Shown here: in pieces, positions 1 through 8,411 of the stretch
How the letters are laid out: each line of letters opens with the position of its first letter
Numbering within the stretch: the stretch's first letter is position 1
Virus record (IMG/VR): IMGVR_UViG_3300012147_000006
Span: 1 to 64,000 of that record
Source of the DNA: a virus
DNA length: 64,000 nt
Reading direction: 5' to 3' (one strand)
Position numbers and translations under genes: made by a program
Notes under the pieces: model-generated
What the model saw: the letters and a program-made list of their open reading frames with translations, nothing else
Told to the model about the DNA's origin: nothing
Databases searched by the model: none

Positions 1-2
1 AG

Positions 3-38
3 CTTATGGATTTGCCTGAAGGAAGTTGGAAAGATTAA
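3..38 (+). CDS. C-terminal tail of an upstream gene (partial)
   Basis: The window opens inside a gene: the third frame stays open to a TAA at 36-38 and ends LPEGSWKD. The next gene starts 21 bases later, so both probably share a transcript. Too little remains to name it; the ending resembles the LPKGKW stretch of the cassette gene at 56662-56901. Confidence 0.3.
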   Translation, partial: LMDLPEGSWKD

Positions 39-59
39 AAATAAAATAAAACATATATT

Positions 60-1064
60 ATGAAAAAAAGATTCTTCAGTAGTGATTCTCATTATGGTGA
101 TGATAGATTTAATCTATTTTATAGACCATTTAAAACAGTACAGGAACAAGAGGATTATCTTGTTGAAAAGTGGAACTCTGTAGTTGGCCCAAACGATGAA
201 GTGTTTCATCTTGGAGACTTTGCAACAACAAACAAAGGTCTTGATGTTGTAGAGAGGCTTAATGGAAAAATACATCTGGTAATGGGAAATTACGATGACC
301 CAAGGCCAATGGCAAAGCTTAATAAACTATTTGCAACTGTAGTTGTAAACGCAGACCTTAAGCTTAAAAACGGAGAAATGGTTCACTTAAACCATTATCC
401 AGGAAAAGCTGTAGCAAATAAATTTAACATTGTTGGACATATCCACGGATTGTGGAAAGTTCAAAGAAATATGGTTAATGTTGGATGTGATGCTTGGAAC
501 TTCCTTCCAGTGTCAGAAGATGAGTTAATATTTTGCATGAACGCAATCAGAAAGTTTTATGACAAGCATGTATTTGCTGGAGAACTTCCAGCAAACCTTA
601 ACTTGATTGAGGGTGCTGATGTGTATGCTACAGATATGATTCCTCCTTTAGGAGATAAAGTGTTTTTAGCAGGACCAACACCTCGTGAGCTTGATGTTAA
701 GACTTGGAGACCTCTTATGGTTAAGAAACTTAGAGAAGCAGGTTATGAAGGTCATATTTTGATGCCAGAGAAAGAAAACCCAGAAGATGGGTATGATTAT
801 GACACTCAAGTTGTATGGGAGGAGAGAGCTTTAAATGCATCCGACCTAATTTTGTTCTGGGTTCCAAGGAAATTGGACTCAATGCCAGGTTTCACAACCA
901 ATATAGAATTTGGATATTGGGCTAATAGCGGGAAGTGTGTATTAAGTTATCCGAAAAACGCAGAAAAGATGAGATATATGCATATGATGGCTGAAAAAAG
1001 AGATATACCTATTTACCACTCTATGAAAGAAGTTGCAGAATATGTTGCAAAAAAGTTTAAATGA
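60..1064 (+). CDS. Metallophosphoesterase fused to nucleoside 2-deoxyribosyltransferase-like domain
   Basis: 334 aa with two domains. Residues 1-165 carry the calcineurin-type phosphoesterase metal motifs in order: D9 and H11 (SSDSHYGD), G52-D53 (HLGDF), G76-N-Y-D79, H112 (NHYPG) and GHIHG at 126-130. Residues 199-334 resemble the nucleoside 2-deoxyribosyltransferase-like family (VFLAGPTPR at 201-209, TTNIEFGYW around 279-287 with the likely nucleophile E283). The family precedent suggests hydrolysis of a phosphate ester plus base exchange or nucleotide hydrolysis, so a role in nucleotide salvage or in removing a modified nucleotide is plausible (inference). The C-terminal 40 residues are duplicated as a fragment at 1826-1947. 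Confidence 0.85.
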   Translation: MKKRFFSSDSHYGDDRFNLFYRPFKTVQEQEDYLVEKWNSVVGPNDEVFHLGDFATTNKGLDVVERLNGKIHLVMGNYDDPRPMAKLNKLFATVVVNADLKLKNGEMVHLNHYPGKAVANKFNIVGHIHGLWKVQRNMVNVGCDAWNFLPVSEDELIFCMNAIRKFYDKHVFAGELPANLNLIEGADVYATDMIPPLGDKVFLAGPTPRELDVKTWRPLMVKKLREAGYEGHILMPEKENPEDGYDYDTQVVWEERALNASDLILFWVPRKLDSMPGFTTNIEFGYWANSGKCVLSYPKNAEKMRYMHMMAEKRDIPIYHSMKEVAEYVAKKFK

Positions 1065-1067
1065 TTT

Positions 1068-1250
1068 ATGGGAATAGTTAAATATATTGATGACGGATTT
1101 GGTAAAAAGTTTAATTGCGGACAAGCATTACATGATGGTTGGGGAATTGAATGGGGTGAAGATTTGGTGGGAGTGAAATTACAAGATAGAAGGAATAGTA
1201 ATCATAAAGAACAAATTTTAAAAAACAGATTGGTTTATGGGTATATTTAG
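1068..1250 (+). CDS. Small hypothetical protein, possibly frame-broken
   Basis: 60-aa frame starting three bases after the previous stop, which fits an operon. Another frame continues from about 1227 to a TGA at 1318-1320 and encodes an aromatic, Cys-containing end (GGGWLCYDHC), so the original protein may have been about 83 aa and been broken by a frameshift. No family recognised. The downstream 700 bases are gene debris, which supports decay here. Confidence 0.45.
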   Translation: MGIVKYIDDGFGKKFNCGQALHDGWGIEWGEDLVGVKLQDRRNSNHKEQILKNRLVYGYI

Positions 1251-1308
1251 AATTTGGTTTACTGGAGGTGGATGGCTATGTTATGACCATTGTGTAGAAC
1301 AATTTGAA

Positions 1309-1690
1309 CTATCTAAGTGATTCAATGGTCAATAGTTTTTCATACTTTCTATTGAGTATTAATTCTGAGTTAGTTGAATTATTATTCAAATAATTATCAT
1401 ACACCAGTTTTTTGAACATTAAAATACTACTTTTTCTCCATATGGTTAGAGACCAGGTGTTTTTAGTTTTTTGATTCAAATAAACTCCAGGTATTTCATA
1501 GGATTCCAAACACTCTTTCATTCCAGATAAGAAATATTGTGTTCCTATGATAGAAATCATATTTTTGGTTTTATATACACCGATACATCCATCCCCTTCT
1601 AAGTATCCCCTCACAAAGTGTGGTAATAATTTTTTTGGAACTTGATTGTTATTTGGGAATTCTAAAATTTAGAGATTGGCTTAGTAAAAA
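1309..1690 (-). pseudogene. LAGLIDADG homing endonuclease remnant
   Basis: The - strand reads LLPHFVRGYLEGDG, the classic second LAGLIDADG helix (usual form LIPHFIRGYFDGDG), preceded by VPKK and followed by about 95 residues of plausible C-terminal domain. Only about 125 codons survive; upstream an in-frame TAA near 1692 removes the first LAGLIDADG half, and the only start in the surviving frame is a GTG at 1614. It lies between the intact transferase gene and a duplicated scrap of the same gene, so an old endonuclease invasion with local duplication is likely. Nuclease activity is not expected. Confidence 0.7.
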
Positions 1691-1825
1691 TGAAAATGAA
1701 AACCTAATTAAATGTCATAATTTCTGGAATCAGAATAATGAGTATAATAATAGGACAAATAAAATAAGTTAACTAAATAATTGGATTGTTTATAATAAAA
1801 TTGTATCTTTGAAAGATTGCTCTGG

Positions 1826-1947
1826 GTCATCCAAAGAATGCTGATAAAATGAGATATATGATTCACAAGGCTGAAAAATATAACATCCCTTATTACAATA
1901 CAATGGATGATATGGCAAGTTACGTTGCTAAAAATTTTAAAAAGTGA
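1826..1947 (+). pseudogene. Duplicated C-terminal fragment of the deoxyribosyltransferase-like gene
   Basis: About 40 codons (HPKNADKMRYM ... ASYVAKNFKK, then TGA) align with the last 40 residues of the 60-1064 product (YPKNAEKMRYM ... AEYVAKKFK). There is no start codon or upstream domain, so this is a fragment left by duplication or by insertion of a homing endonuclease. Confidence 0.75.
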
Positions 1948-1994
1948 CTCTTCCATAAAAATTACCCAGTACAATAAATATTAATGTTCTATTT

Positions 1995-2023
1995 AGAACA
2001 TTTTATAATAAATTGTGTATAAG
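1995..2023 (+). promoter_or_regulatory. Class A promoter
   Basis: AGAACA at 1995-2000 and TGTATAA from 2016, the same 21-base register as other class A sites, with a T replacing the usual C of CGTATAA. Drives the 717-aa gene 23 bases further on. Confidence 0.7.
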
Positions 2024-2046
2024 TAAATAAAATTAATATTAAAAAC

Positions 2047-4200
2047 ATGTCAAAATTTAGTGAATTTTCAAAAAAAATAGAAGAGAGATTCTCAGATATT
2101 CAAAATAATGGTAAATTATTTAGGTCATCTGTGGATGGTAATAAGTTATGGGATTTATACATATCATCTTTTAAAAAAGGAGACAACCCTGTTTTTAGAG
2201 ACCCAGAGAGTTCGACTAACAATTGTAATCTTGATAAATCTTTTATTAGAAGATATGGTAATGTTGTAGCCATTGATGAATCTTACAAAATAGTTACCAT
2301 GTGGGACTTAGTTTTAGAAGAAGATGATGTTTATCGTAGTTCTTGTGAGAACATGTCAAAAATATTAAAGAGTGCGCCAATAAAAGATGTGTTTTTTGAA
2401 ACTTTTGATGAGTTGAATGATTTGCCATATGAAAAAATAAATAAAAGTCAAATAGTTTATAAACTTGGTTTTGAGAGTAACTTTAAAACATATACTAAAG
2501 AAGAGGCTGAAAAGTTTGGAGTTGTAACTCCAGGTAAGTCATATCAATTCTTCCACTTTCATGGTGTTTTGAATAAAAAGTTTGTTGATTCTTCTGGAAA
2601 GTCACAAGCAACTATTTTATCTGATTACAGACAATCAAAAGATGTGTTTAAGAGAGGTCTTGAAGAAATTCCAATTGACACTCTTGAGTTAGTTAGAGAT
2701 TTGATAAACCAAGGTTCTTTGTTGGATGGTAAAACTCATCTTTATAAGATAGAGCAAATAATCCCATTCAAAAATGAATATGAAAAATTATCCAGTAAAC
2801 AAAAAGATAATTGGTGTTGGGTAACTTCTTACAATCTTCCTTTCTCTAAATTTAGAAACGAACTAATAGGAACTCTTTGCGTAGAATTAGCAGAGGGTGT
2901 AGAGCTTAACACTGCTTGTAGAACTTGGAATAAGCGTGTTGACCCAGCAAACTTCATGAAAGCAACAGCTCCATTAACTGAGTCTATGAAAAAGGTGGCC
3001 ATGAAAGATTTCTATGAATTAGGATATACTGATAATTCTATTAAAAGGAGATTTGCTACAATTGATGATATTAATGTAAATGAGATTTTACATTCAAATG
3101 TTGGAAGTGGTGAGGTAAAAACCGCCTCTGTATTTGATTCAGTTATACCATCAAAACCAACAAGACACAAGAGAAGTCAGTTTGATGGAATAGAAGAAGT
3201 GTCTATTGAAAAGTTTATGTCAGACATACTTCCAACATGTACTTCTGTTGAGGCTTTTGTTGAAAATAGAATGGGTGGAAACTTTGTAGCGTTAACAACT
3301 GTTGATAAGGAATCTAAAAACATGTTCAAGTGGAGTAATCCATTTTCTTGGACATTTAGAGGAAATCTTGCTGGAAAATCACTAATTAAGGAAGCTGTAA
3401 AAGGTAGGGGTGGAAATATTGATGGAGTGTTAAATGTCAGACTTCATTTTCCAGATACTACTAATGATTATGATTTGCACTTAGAAGAACCAGGTGGATA
3501 TGATATATGTTATAGAAATGTGAGAAAAGAATCTCCTTTTTCAGGAATGCTTGACTTGGATGCTCAAGGTGTTGATGGAAATCAAACACCTGAAAAAAGA
3601 GTTGAGAATATAACTTATTCTGATTTAAACAAAATGAAAAATGGTTCATATAAAGTTTATATCGTTGATTATAGTGGCAATAGATTTAAGGCTGATTTTT
3701 TTATTGAAATAGAGCATGGTGGTGAAATAACTTCATTAAAATTTGATAAAAGCAGGAGTAATGGAAATACTGCAGAGGTTTGTATAATTAAGTTAAAAGA
3801 TGGTGAATTTAAAATTGAAACTTCAGAAAAAATGGAAATCACCTCATCAAACACTGTAAGTAAAAGTATATTCAACATCGACACAAATCAATTTCATAAG
3901 GTTAATCTTGTTTGTCTTTCCCCTAATCATTGGGGTGATAATAATTCAGGAAATAAACATTATATGTTTATGATTGATGGGTGTAGGTCTGATGTTTCAC
4001 TTAGGAGTTTTCATAATGAAAATTTAAACTCAGAGCTTGTTGGCCACAGAAAGGTTATGGAGGTAGTTGGTCTAACATCAATGCTTGAGCCTACTGAAAA
4101 ACAACTGTGTGGACTTGGATTTAATGCCACAGTAAAAGATGATTTGATTTTAAAATTATATGGAACATTTAAAAGAACAATAAAAGTAAAATTCAATTAA
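2047..4200 (+). CDS. Large protein with DUF2135/YfaP-like domain
   Basis: 717 aa, the largest gene here. Residues about 475-590 match the DUF2135/YfaP style: VRLHFPDTTNDYDLHLEEPGG, then GMLDLDAQGVDG and GSYKVYIVDYSGN, a beta-sandwich found in bacterial surface or tellurite-type proteins. The N-terminal 450 residues are not recognised. No signal peptide or membrane helix, so cytoplasmic or virion-associated. It has its own class A promoter and is followed 19 bases later by a 125-aa gene and a terminator, giving a two-gene unit. Function unknown. Confidence 0.8.
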   Translation: MSKFSEFSKKIEERFSDIQNNGKLFRSSVDGNKLWDLYISSFKKGDNPVFRDPESSTNNCNLDKSFIRRYGNVVAIDESYKIVTMWDLVLEEDDVYRSSCENMSKILKSAPIKDVFFETFDELNDLPYEKINKSQIVYKLGFESNFKTYTKEEAEKFGVVTPGKSYQFFHFHGVLNKKFVDSSGKSQATILSDYRQSKDVFKRGLEEIPIDTLELVRDLINQGSLLDGKTHLYKIEQIIPFKNEYEKLSSKQKDNWCWVTSYNLPFSKFRNELIGTLCVELAEGVELNTACRTWNKRVDPANFMKATAPLTESMKKVAMKDFYELGYTDNSIKRRFATIDDINVNEILHSNVGSGEVKTASVFDSVIPSKPTRHKRSQFDGIEEVSIEKFMSDILPTCTSVEAFVENRMGGNFVALTTVDKESKNMFKWSNPFSWTFRGNLAGKSLIKEAVKGRGGNIDGVLNVRLHFPDTTNDYDLHLEEPGGYDICYRNVRKESPFSGMLDLDAQGVDGNQTPEKRVENITYSDLNKMKNGSYKVYIVDYSGNRFKADFFIEIEHGGEITSLKFDKSRSNGNTAEVCIIKLKDGEFKIETSEKMEITSSNTVSKSIFNIDTNQFHKVNLVCLSPNHWGDNNSGNKHYMFMIDGCRSDVSLRSFHNENLNSELVGHRKVMEVVGLTSMLEPTEKQLCGLGFNATVKDDLILKLYGTFKRTIKVKFN

Positions 4201-4219
4201 TAATAAAAAAACAAAAATT

Positions 4220-4597
4220 ATGAACAATTTCATGAAAGCTTCTCGATTAAAATTGAGAATACAAACTTCACAAGGACCTTTGTCTGTTGAACAACTTTGG
4301 GACCTTAGTCTTAACAAACTATCTATAATAGTTAAAAACGTTAAGGAAAAACTTAAAAAAGAAAATGATGATGAGTTATCATTTCTTGATGAAAATATGG
4401 CTGTAGATTCAGAGCAAAAACTTATTTTCGATGTATTGAAAGAGATATATATTACTAAAAAGCAAGAGTTTGATGCTGAAAAAAATGCTGCAGCTACAAA
4501 ACTTCATAATCAAGAGATAGATGCTTTGATTTTTGAAAAACAAAAATCAGATATGAAAGAATTATCTATTGATGAGTTAGTGGCTCTAAAAAAATAA
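4220..4597 (+). CDS. Hypothetical protein, helical
   Basis: 125 aa, rich in K and E, predicted largely helical from its heptad-like charged pattern (residues 40-120). Begins 19 bases after the 717-aa gene and ends just before a strong terminator, so the two are co-transcribed and may act together. Not recognised. Confidence 0.8.
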   Translation: MNNFMKASRLKLRIQTSQGPLSVEQLWDLSLNKLSIIVKNVKEKLKKENDDELSFLDENMAVDSEQKLIFDVLKEIYITKKQEFDAEKNAAATKLHNQEIDALIFEKQKSDMKELSIDELVALKK

Positions 4598-4603
4598 AAA
4601 TAA

Positions 4604-4642
4604 ATGGAAGTGTCATAATATTTATTGGCACTTCCATTTTTT
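4604..4642 (+). terminator. Intrinsic terminator
   Basis: TGGAAGTG at 4605-4612 pairs with CACTTCCA at 4629-4636, followed by six T. Ends the 2047-4597 unit. Confidence 0.9.
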
Positions 4643-4652
4643 AGTAAAACAA

Positions 4653-4796
4653 ATGCCTAAAAAAGATAAAACTTTAGAAGAATACAAATCCTACTGGGAT
4701 GGTCCAAAAATAGGATTCAATGAAGAACTCTATCAGGAGTACTTAAAAAAGAAGATAGAGGCCAGAGAAAATTATTTAAAAATTAAAATGAATTAA
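4653..4796 (+). CDS. Small hypothetical protein (47 aa)
   Basis: Open frame MPKKDKTLEEYKSYW to KIKMN, TAA at 4794-4796. Lys/Glu/Tyr-rich and helical. The next start codon follows one base after its stop, so translation is likely coupled. Not recognised. Confidence 0.6.
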   Translation: MPKKDKTLEEYKSYWDGPKIGFNEELYQEYLKKKIEARENYLKIKMN

Positions 4797-4797
4797 C

Positions 4798-4887
4798 ATG
4801 AATTTTGACAACATAAACAAAGCGGTTTTAACTATTTTTGACAACCTTGATGGTGATGAAAAATCTGAAGACCTATCCAATAGATGA
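4798..4887 (+). CDS. Very short ORF (29 aa), possible coupled leader
   Basis: MNFDNINKAVLTIF to EDLSNR with TGA at 4885-4887. Starts one base after the preceding stop and overlaps the start of the HNH frame at 4856. May be a real mini-protein or a translational coupler; codon use resembles neighbours. Confidence 0.4.
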   Translation: MNFDNINKAVLTIFDNLDGDEKSEDLSNR

Positions 4888-5220
4888 TATTAAAGCTCAC
4901 GGAGACGTTGAGTTTTTTTGGATGAAGAGATTACTGATAGAAAGATAAAGCTAAGAAGAGCACTTATATTGCTTGAGCTGGGTGTTGAGTGTGTTGACTC
5001 TGGATGTGAGTTATCTGGTTATCACTTTGGACTTGGAGAGGATAACGGTGGAGGAATCCACTTGGACCTTTATGCTTATGACCACGAAGGCGACCTCATG
5101 ATGCTTACAATAGACCACATCAAACCAAAATCTAAAGGTGGAAAGAATCACATTAAGAATTATCAGACAATGTGCATGCTTCATAATCATGAAAAATCAG
5201 ATTCTTACGAAGAGGAATAG
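4856..5220 (+). CDS. HNH endonuclease with -1 frame change at a T7 run
   Basis: Frame one starts at ATG 4856 (MKNLKTYPIDDIKAHGDVEF) and hits a run of seven T at about 4913-4919; the second frame continues from there (LDEEITDRKIKLRRALILL) to TAG 5220. The joined protein of about 120 aa has an HNH core: LTIDHIKPKSKGG, a central Asn (NHIKNYQTMC) and LHNHEK, as in phage HNH homing nucleases. The second frame alone has only a TTG start at 4918, so a -1 slip on T-TTT-TTT or a one-base indel is needed for a full product. Likely a free-standing homing endonuclease. Confidence 0.75.
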
Positions 5221-5247
5221 AACATTATTGTTTTTGTTGCGTATAAG
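5219..5247 (+). promoter_or_regulatory. Class A promoter
   Basis: AGAACA 5219-5224 overlaps the HNH stop codon TAG; CGTATAAG at 5240-5247. Five bases separate it from the GTG start at 5253, so the mRNA is probably leaderless. Confidence 0.85.
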
Positions 5248-5252
5248 AAAGA

Positions 5253-5615
5253 GTGAGAACATTAACCATCATATTATTACTCTTGTCTTCTCTGGCTTAT
5301 GGTCAGGATTTTAAGACTCAGACAGTTACTTTCATTGAAGTGGCTATTGAGGACATAGGAGATAGCAGGTCATTTTATATTGGCTACATTGACTCATCTG
5401 TAAAAGAACACAACTCTGATATGATATTTGGATATGGCGTTGATATTTATGTTGATGACACAATCTTATTTGATTATGACGATGATATTTTAATAAATTT
5501 CAATCAAGAGTTTGCTAAGAAGTTAATAGGAAAAAAGATAGAAGTACTTTATTATGAAAAGGAGAATTATTTTCATGAGATTGTACCTGTAGTTTCAAAA
5601 TTAAGTTTAAAATAA
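5253..5615 (+). CDS. Secreted or periplasmic hypothetical protein
   Basis: 120 aa with a GTG start fixed by the class A promoter five bases upstream. Residues 1-18 are a signal peptide (TIILLLLSSLAYG then Q), typical of Bacteroidota export. The mature part is Asp-rich (DDTILFDYDDDI) and may bind cations; no family recognised. A periplasmic phage product could affect superinfection or lysis (inference). Confidence 0.8.
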   Translation: MRTLTIILLLLSSLAYGQDFKTQTVTFIEVAIEDIGDSRSFYIGYIDSSVKEHNSDMIFGYGVDIYVDDTILFDYDDDILINFNQEFAKKLIGKKIEVLYYEKENYFHEIVPVVSKLSLK

Positions 5616-5621
5616 ATAAAG

Positions 5622-5717
5622 ATGAAGTTTTTAGTATTTTTAGAGTGCATGCTTATTGGTACGTTAGCAATGATTGCTATAGTTCCACTAACAGTATATG
5701 AGTTAATTAAAGCATAA
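5622..5717 (+). CDS. 31-aa single-pass membrane peptide
   Basis: MKFLVFLECMLIGTLAMIAI then VPLTVYELIKA: one hydrophobic helix over almost the whole length. It sits six bases after the signal-peptide gene and three bases before the next ATG, so it is in the same transcript. Confidence 0.65.
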   Translation: MKFLVFLECMLIGTLAMIAIVPLTVYELIKA

Positions 5718-5720
5718 ATT

Positions 5721-6299
5721 ATGGAAAAGAGTATCACTGAAATGACTGACGAAGAATTGAAAATTCACGACCTTGAGAAGGATGTGATAAGACTTGAAGC
5801 AGAGCTTAAGAGAGAAAAGGCGTGGGGCGACACTTATGAAAAAATACCTAAATTGTATTACAGCTATAAAAGCGTGAGCGATGACGATATAAAGAAAAAA
5901 TTAGCCGAGATTCAAATCGTCAAGAAAGAGCATAAAGGAGTTGGTACTGAATTTGGCTACTACCCTTATGACCTAACAGATGCACTGGAGTCTCCGAGAG
6001 GGGTTTCTCTTGGGTTTGGAGGCAAGACATCAGATGAATTGGTTAAAGGCCTTAAAAAGTACAAGACCATCACTTACCTTGTAAAGTCTTCATCAAGATT
6101 TTTTCTTAAGAATGATATTGGAGAAGTGTTTGACCAAATGGAATTACATGACTTTTATACAAGTGACATAAAAGCTATTTGTCTTAACGAAGGTTACACA
6201 AAACTTCCTGGTACAGATGGAGAGCATTTTTTAATGACCGCAATACTTCTTGTTGATGAGAATTGCACAAGAGAATGCGAACCAGAAGAAGCAAAATAA
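5721..6299 (+). CDS. Hypothetical protein (192 aa)
   Basis: Begins with a charged coiled-coil-like helix (residues 8-40), then a mixed alpha/beta region with GVSLGFGGKTSDEL around 95-110. Soluble. Its TAA overlaps the ATG of the next gene (TAATG), implying coupled translation. Not recognised. Confidence 0.85.
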   Translation: MEKSITEMTDEELKIHDLEKDVIRLEAELKREKAWGDTYEKIPKLYYSYKSVSDDDIKKKLAEIQIVKKEHKGVGTEFGYYPYDLTDALESPRGVSLGFGGKTSDELVKGLKKYKTITYLVKSSSRFFLKNDIGEVFDQMELHDFYTSDIKAICLNEGYTKLPGTDGEHFLMTAILLVDENCTRECEPEEAK

Positions 6300-7090
6300 T
6301 GGTTTTAAAAAAACACATAGCATATAGATTCTTAACTGATGAAGGTCTTCTCTATGAGATGATGAAGTCACACTTGCCATCAGCAATTAGAAAGATTGAA
6401 AACAATGAAGAGCTTGATGAAGAAGAAGGTTCTCAACTGAAGACTCTAAATCACACAATTTCTCAGTACGACCAACGTGCTTACTACATCACCAATACAA
6501 TTTTAGATAAGGTTGACATGCTCAAAGTGAAGCCAAAAGGTATTCATTTTGATTGGACAATATTTGATAAACTGCCAGAGCAGAAGATGACATTCATCTA
6601 TTCAAACAATACACTTATTAGATTTTGCGCATTCAAAGGACACTTGTGTTTCTGTTGGGTTGTTGCAACTCCTTCAGAAGAGAAGCATGGAGAACACGTT
6701 CTTAATTTTCACCTATTTCATTACAATCAAAAAGAAATGAGATTTAGTAGCAACTGGGACGACCCAGTGGTAACTGAATTGGAATCAAAGATATATAAAC
6801 TTCTTTGTTTCTTTTATTTCTCTGATAATGAAATGATAATAGTTGAGCCAGGAAGAAAACATGGGACAACTAAGACTGGAAAGCTTATTAATACGTTTCC
6901 AGACATTCCTGTGACCATTGTTAATAGCAATTGGAACGTCACATCAATAAGAACAGAAGGATTCGATGTAAGCGCACATTTTAGACTGCAGCCATTCGGA
7001 AAAGGATTGAAGGAAACAAAAATGATTTTCATTGAGCCATTCAAAAAGAAAGGCTATATGAGAAAGGCAACAAACACAAATCACATTTAA
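6299..7090 (+). CDS. Hypothetical protein (263 aa)
   Basis: I place the start at ATG 6299, which shares its A with the previous TAA; a longer frame from 6263 would overlap the neighbour by 37 bases. The C-terminal half is basic and aromatic (FGKGLKETKMIFIEPFKKKG). This ending, with the RTEGFDVSAHFRLQPFG stretch, suggests a small DNA- or RNA-contacting protein, but I recognise no family. Confidence 0.85.
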   Translation: MVLKKHIAYRFLTDEGLLYEMMKSHLPSAIRKIENNEELDEEEGSQLKTLNHTISQYDQRAYYITNTILDKVDMLKVKPKGIHFDWTIFDKLPEQKMTFIYSNNTLIRFCAFKGHLCFCWVVATPSEEKHGEHVLNFHLFHYNQKEMRFSSNWDDPVVTELESKIYKLLCFFYFSDNEMIIVEPGRKHGTTKTGKLINTFPDIPVTIVNSNWNVTSIRTEGFDVSAHFRLQPFGKGLKETKMIFIEPFKKKGYMRKATNTNHI

Positions 7091-7098
7091 AAATAGTT

Positions 7099-7581
7099 AT
7101 GAATAATAATCCTAAAAAAGATATATTTAAAAAAAAAGTATACAAAGAGTTATTGGACCATTGTGATGAACACAATTTCATATTAAATAAATCATCTGAA
7201 TTAACGTTATTAGTTCCAGTAGGTTCCATGATGTCTAAAGTAAAACTTTTAGAAATGATTGAAAAGTTCTTGGAAGGTTTCGAGTGCATAATTGTCATAG
7301 GGCCTATTTCTAAATTTTCAAATTGTTTATTGAGAGCGGGGTATAAAGAGCATTATGATAATTTACCTCCTTATTATGCAAATATTTTGATTAAAGAAGA
7401 AAAATATGAGGTTAGACAACTTAAAGAAAAATGGTTTGAGCTTGTAGGTAAGAGTAAAAAGAAATTATTTCATTGTGAACCTATAGTAACTACAATACCT
7501 AATTACTTAAATCACATTACTAAGGATTTTGAAGATAAGTATGAAACTAAACCAATATATAGCTTTCTAACAAAAACATAA
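7099..7581 (+). CDS. Hypothetical protein (160 aa)
   Basis: Lys-rich soluble protein with a central hydrophobic strand-rich part (ECIIVIGPISKFSNCLLRAG). Starts eight bases after the previous stop; last gene of the 5253-7581 unit before a terminator. Not recognised. Confidence 0.8.
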   Translation: MNNNPKKDIFKKKVYKELLDHCDEHNFILNKSSELTLLVPVGSMMSKVKLLEMIEKFLEGFECIIVIGPISKFSNCLLRAGYKEHYDNLPPYYANILIKEEKYEVRQLKEKWFELVGKSKKKLFHCEPIVTTIPNYLNHITKDFEDKYETKPIYSFLTKT

Positions 7582-7601
7582 GAGCCAAATGCTTTAATGA
7601 C

Positions 7602-7636
7602 AAAAAAGGTTTTCTAAATATAGAAAACCTTTTTTT
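7602..7636 (+). terminator. Intrinsic terminator
   Basis: AGGTTTTCTA (7607-7616) pairs with TAGAAAACCT (7621-7630) followed by T6; the A-run before it makes it work on both strands. Confidence 0.9.
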
Positions 7637-7691
7637 GTTTAAAAAATAGCTTCAGATTTGGGATTGTAATTTTCGTTTTTTATATTTTATA

Positions 7692-8354
7692 ATGAACGCC
7701 AAAGAAATACAAGACATAATAGGAAATCTGTTTTCCACTCACGACCATCATTTTCATAATAGATATATTTTTGGTAGTGATTGGGAATCAGATTTTTTTT
7801 CTGTTGCTAAATCAGGATATATTTACGAAGTTGAAGTTAAGATTTCTAAGTCTGACTATGCTGCTGACTTCTTGAAGTTCAAGCACAAATTGTTTGAAGG
7901 CAGAAAGCAGGACTCTGTTACCAAAGATGCTAAGTACAGATACAGCAAGCGATGGAAGAAGCAGATTAGAAGGTCTCCAGAGAAAGAAGTAAACCCACAA
8001 ACAGTAAAGATGCCGAACAGGTTCTTCTTTGCATGTCCACATGGCCTTATTGATGTGAGTGAGATTCCAGAGTACGCAGGTCTCATATATGTAGGAGATA
8101 GTGTACATTCAACAAAGGTGATAAAGCAAGCACCTCTTCTTCACAAGAGAAAATTCGACATTAAGAAAATGCTATTCGGAAAATACCAGTGGGGCTACAT
8201 CAACGCTAAGGAAGATTTAGAGAAATTGGAAAAGAAGCATGCATCACTTGAAAAGAAATTTGATGTATTGTGTCGAGGTCTTGAGAGTAAATACAAGCTT
8301 AAAGAGGGTTCTGTCACTTCTATGGCAGCGTTTAAAAAAATGCTTAAGAGTTAG
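7692..8354 (+). CDS. MmcB-like PD-(D/E)XK protein
   Basis: 220 aa. WESDFFSVAKSGYIYEVEVK (31-50) followed by ISKSDYAADF has the PD-(D/E)XK signature: D34, E48 and K50. MmcB-type DNA-repair proteins read D...EIEVKVSxxDF with a later FYFAVP strand, matching FFFACPHGLI near residue 115. A basic middle section (RYSKRWKKQIRRSP) could contact nucleic acid, and the C-terminus ends in a coiled coil. Likely a DNA-processing nuclease; substrate unknown. The TAG stop overlaps the next class A promoter. Confidence 0.75.
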   Translation: MNAKEIQDIIGNLFSTHDHHFHNRYIFGSDWESDFFSVAKSGYIYEVEVKISKSDYAADFLKFKHKLFEGRKQDSVTKDAKYRYSKRWKKQIRRSPEKEVNPQTVKMPNRFFFACPHGLIDVSEIPEYAGLIYVGDSVHSTKVIKQAPLLHKRKFDIKKMLFGKYQWGYINAKEDLEKLEKKHASLEKKFDVLCRGLESKYKLKEGSVTSMAAFKKMLKS

Positions 8355-8381
8355 AACATTTGGAATAGTTTTGCGTATAAC
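8353..8381 (+). promoter_or_regulatory. Class A promoter
   Basis: AGAACA 8353-8358 and CGTATAAC 8374-8381. Expected start near 8388, just ahead of the structured element at 8412-8506, not directly at a gene. Confidence 0.85.
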
Positions 8382-8411
8382 AATTAAAAGTATTATATTT
8401 GAAATAATAAA

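Noticed and set aside
1708-1974. 88-codon - strand frame
   Set aside because: Antisense to the duplicated transferase fragment and AT-rich; no motif.
6263-6298. Earlier start for the 263-aa gene
   Set aside because: It lies fully inside the previous gene, while ATG 6299 makes the TAATG junction used throughout this block.
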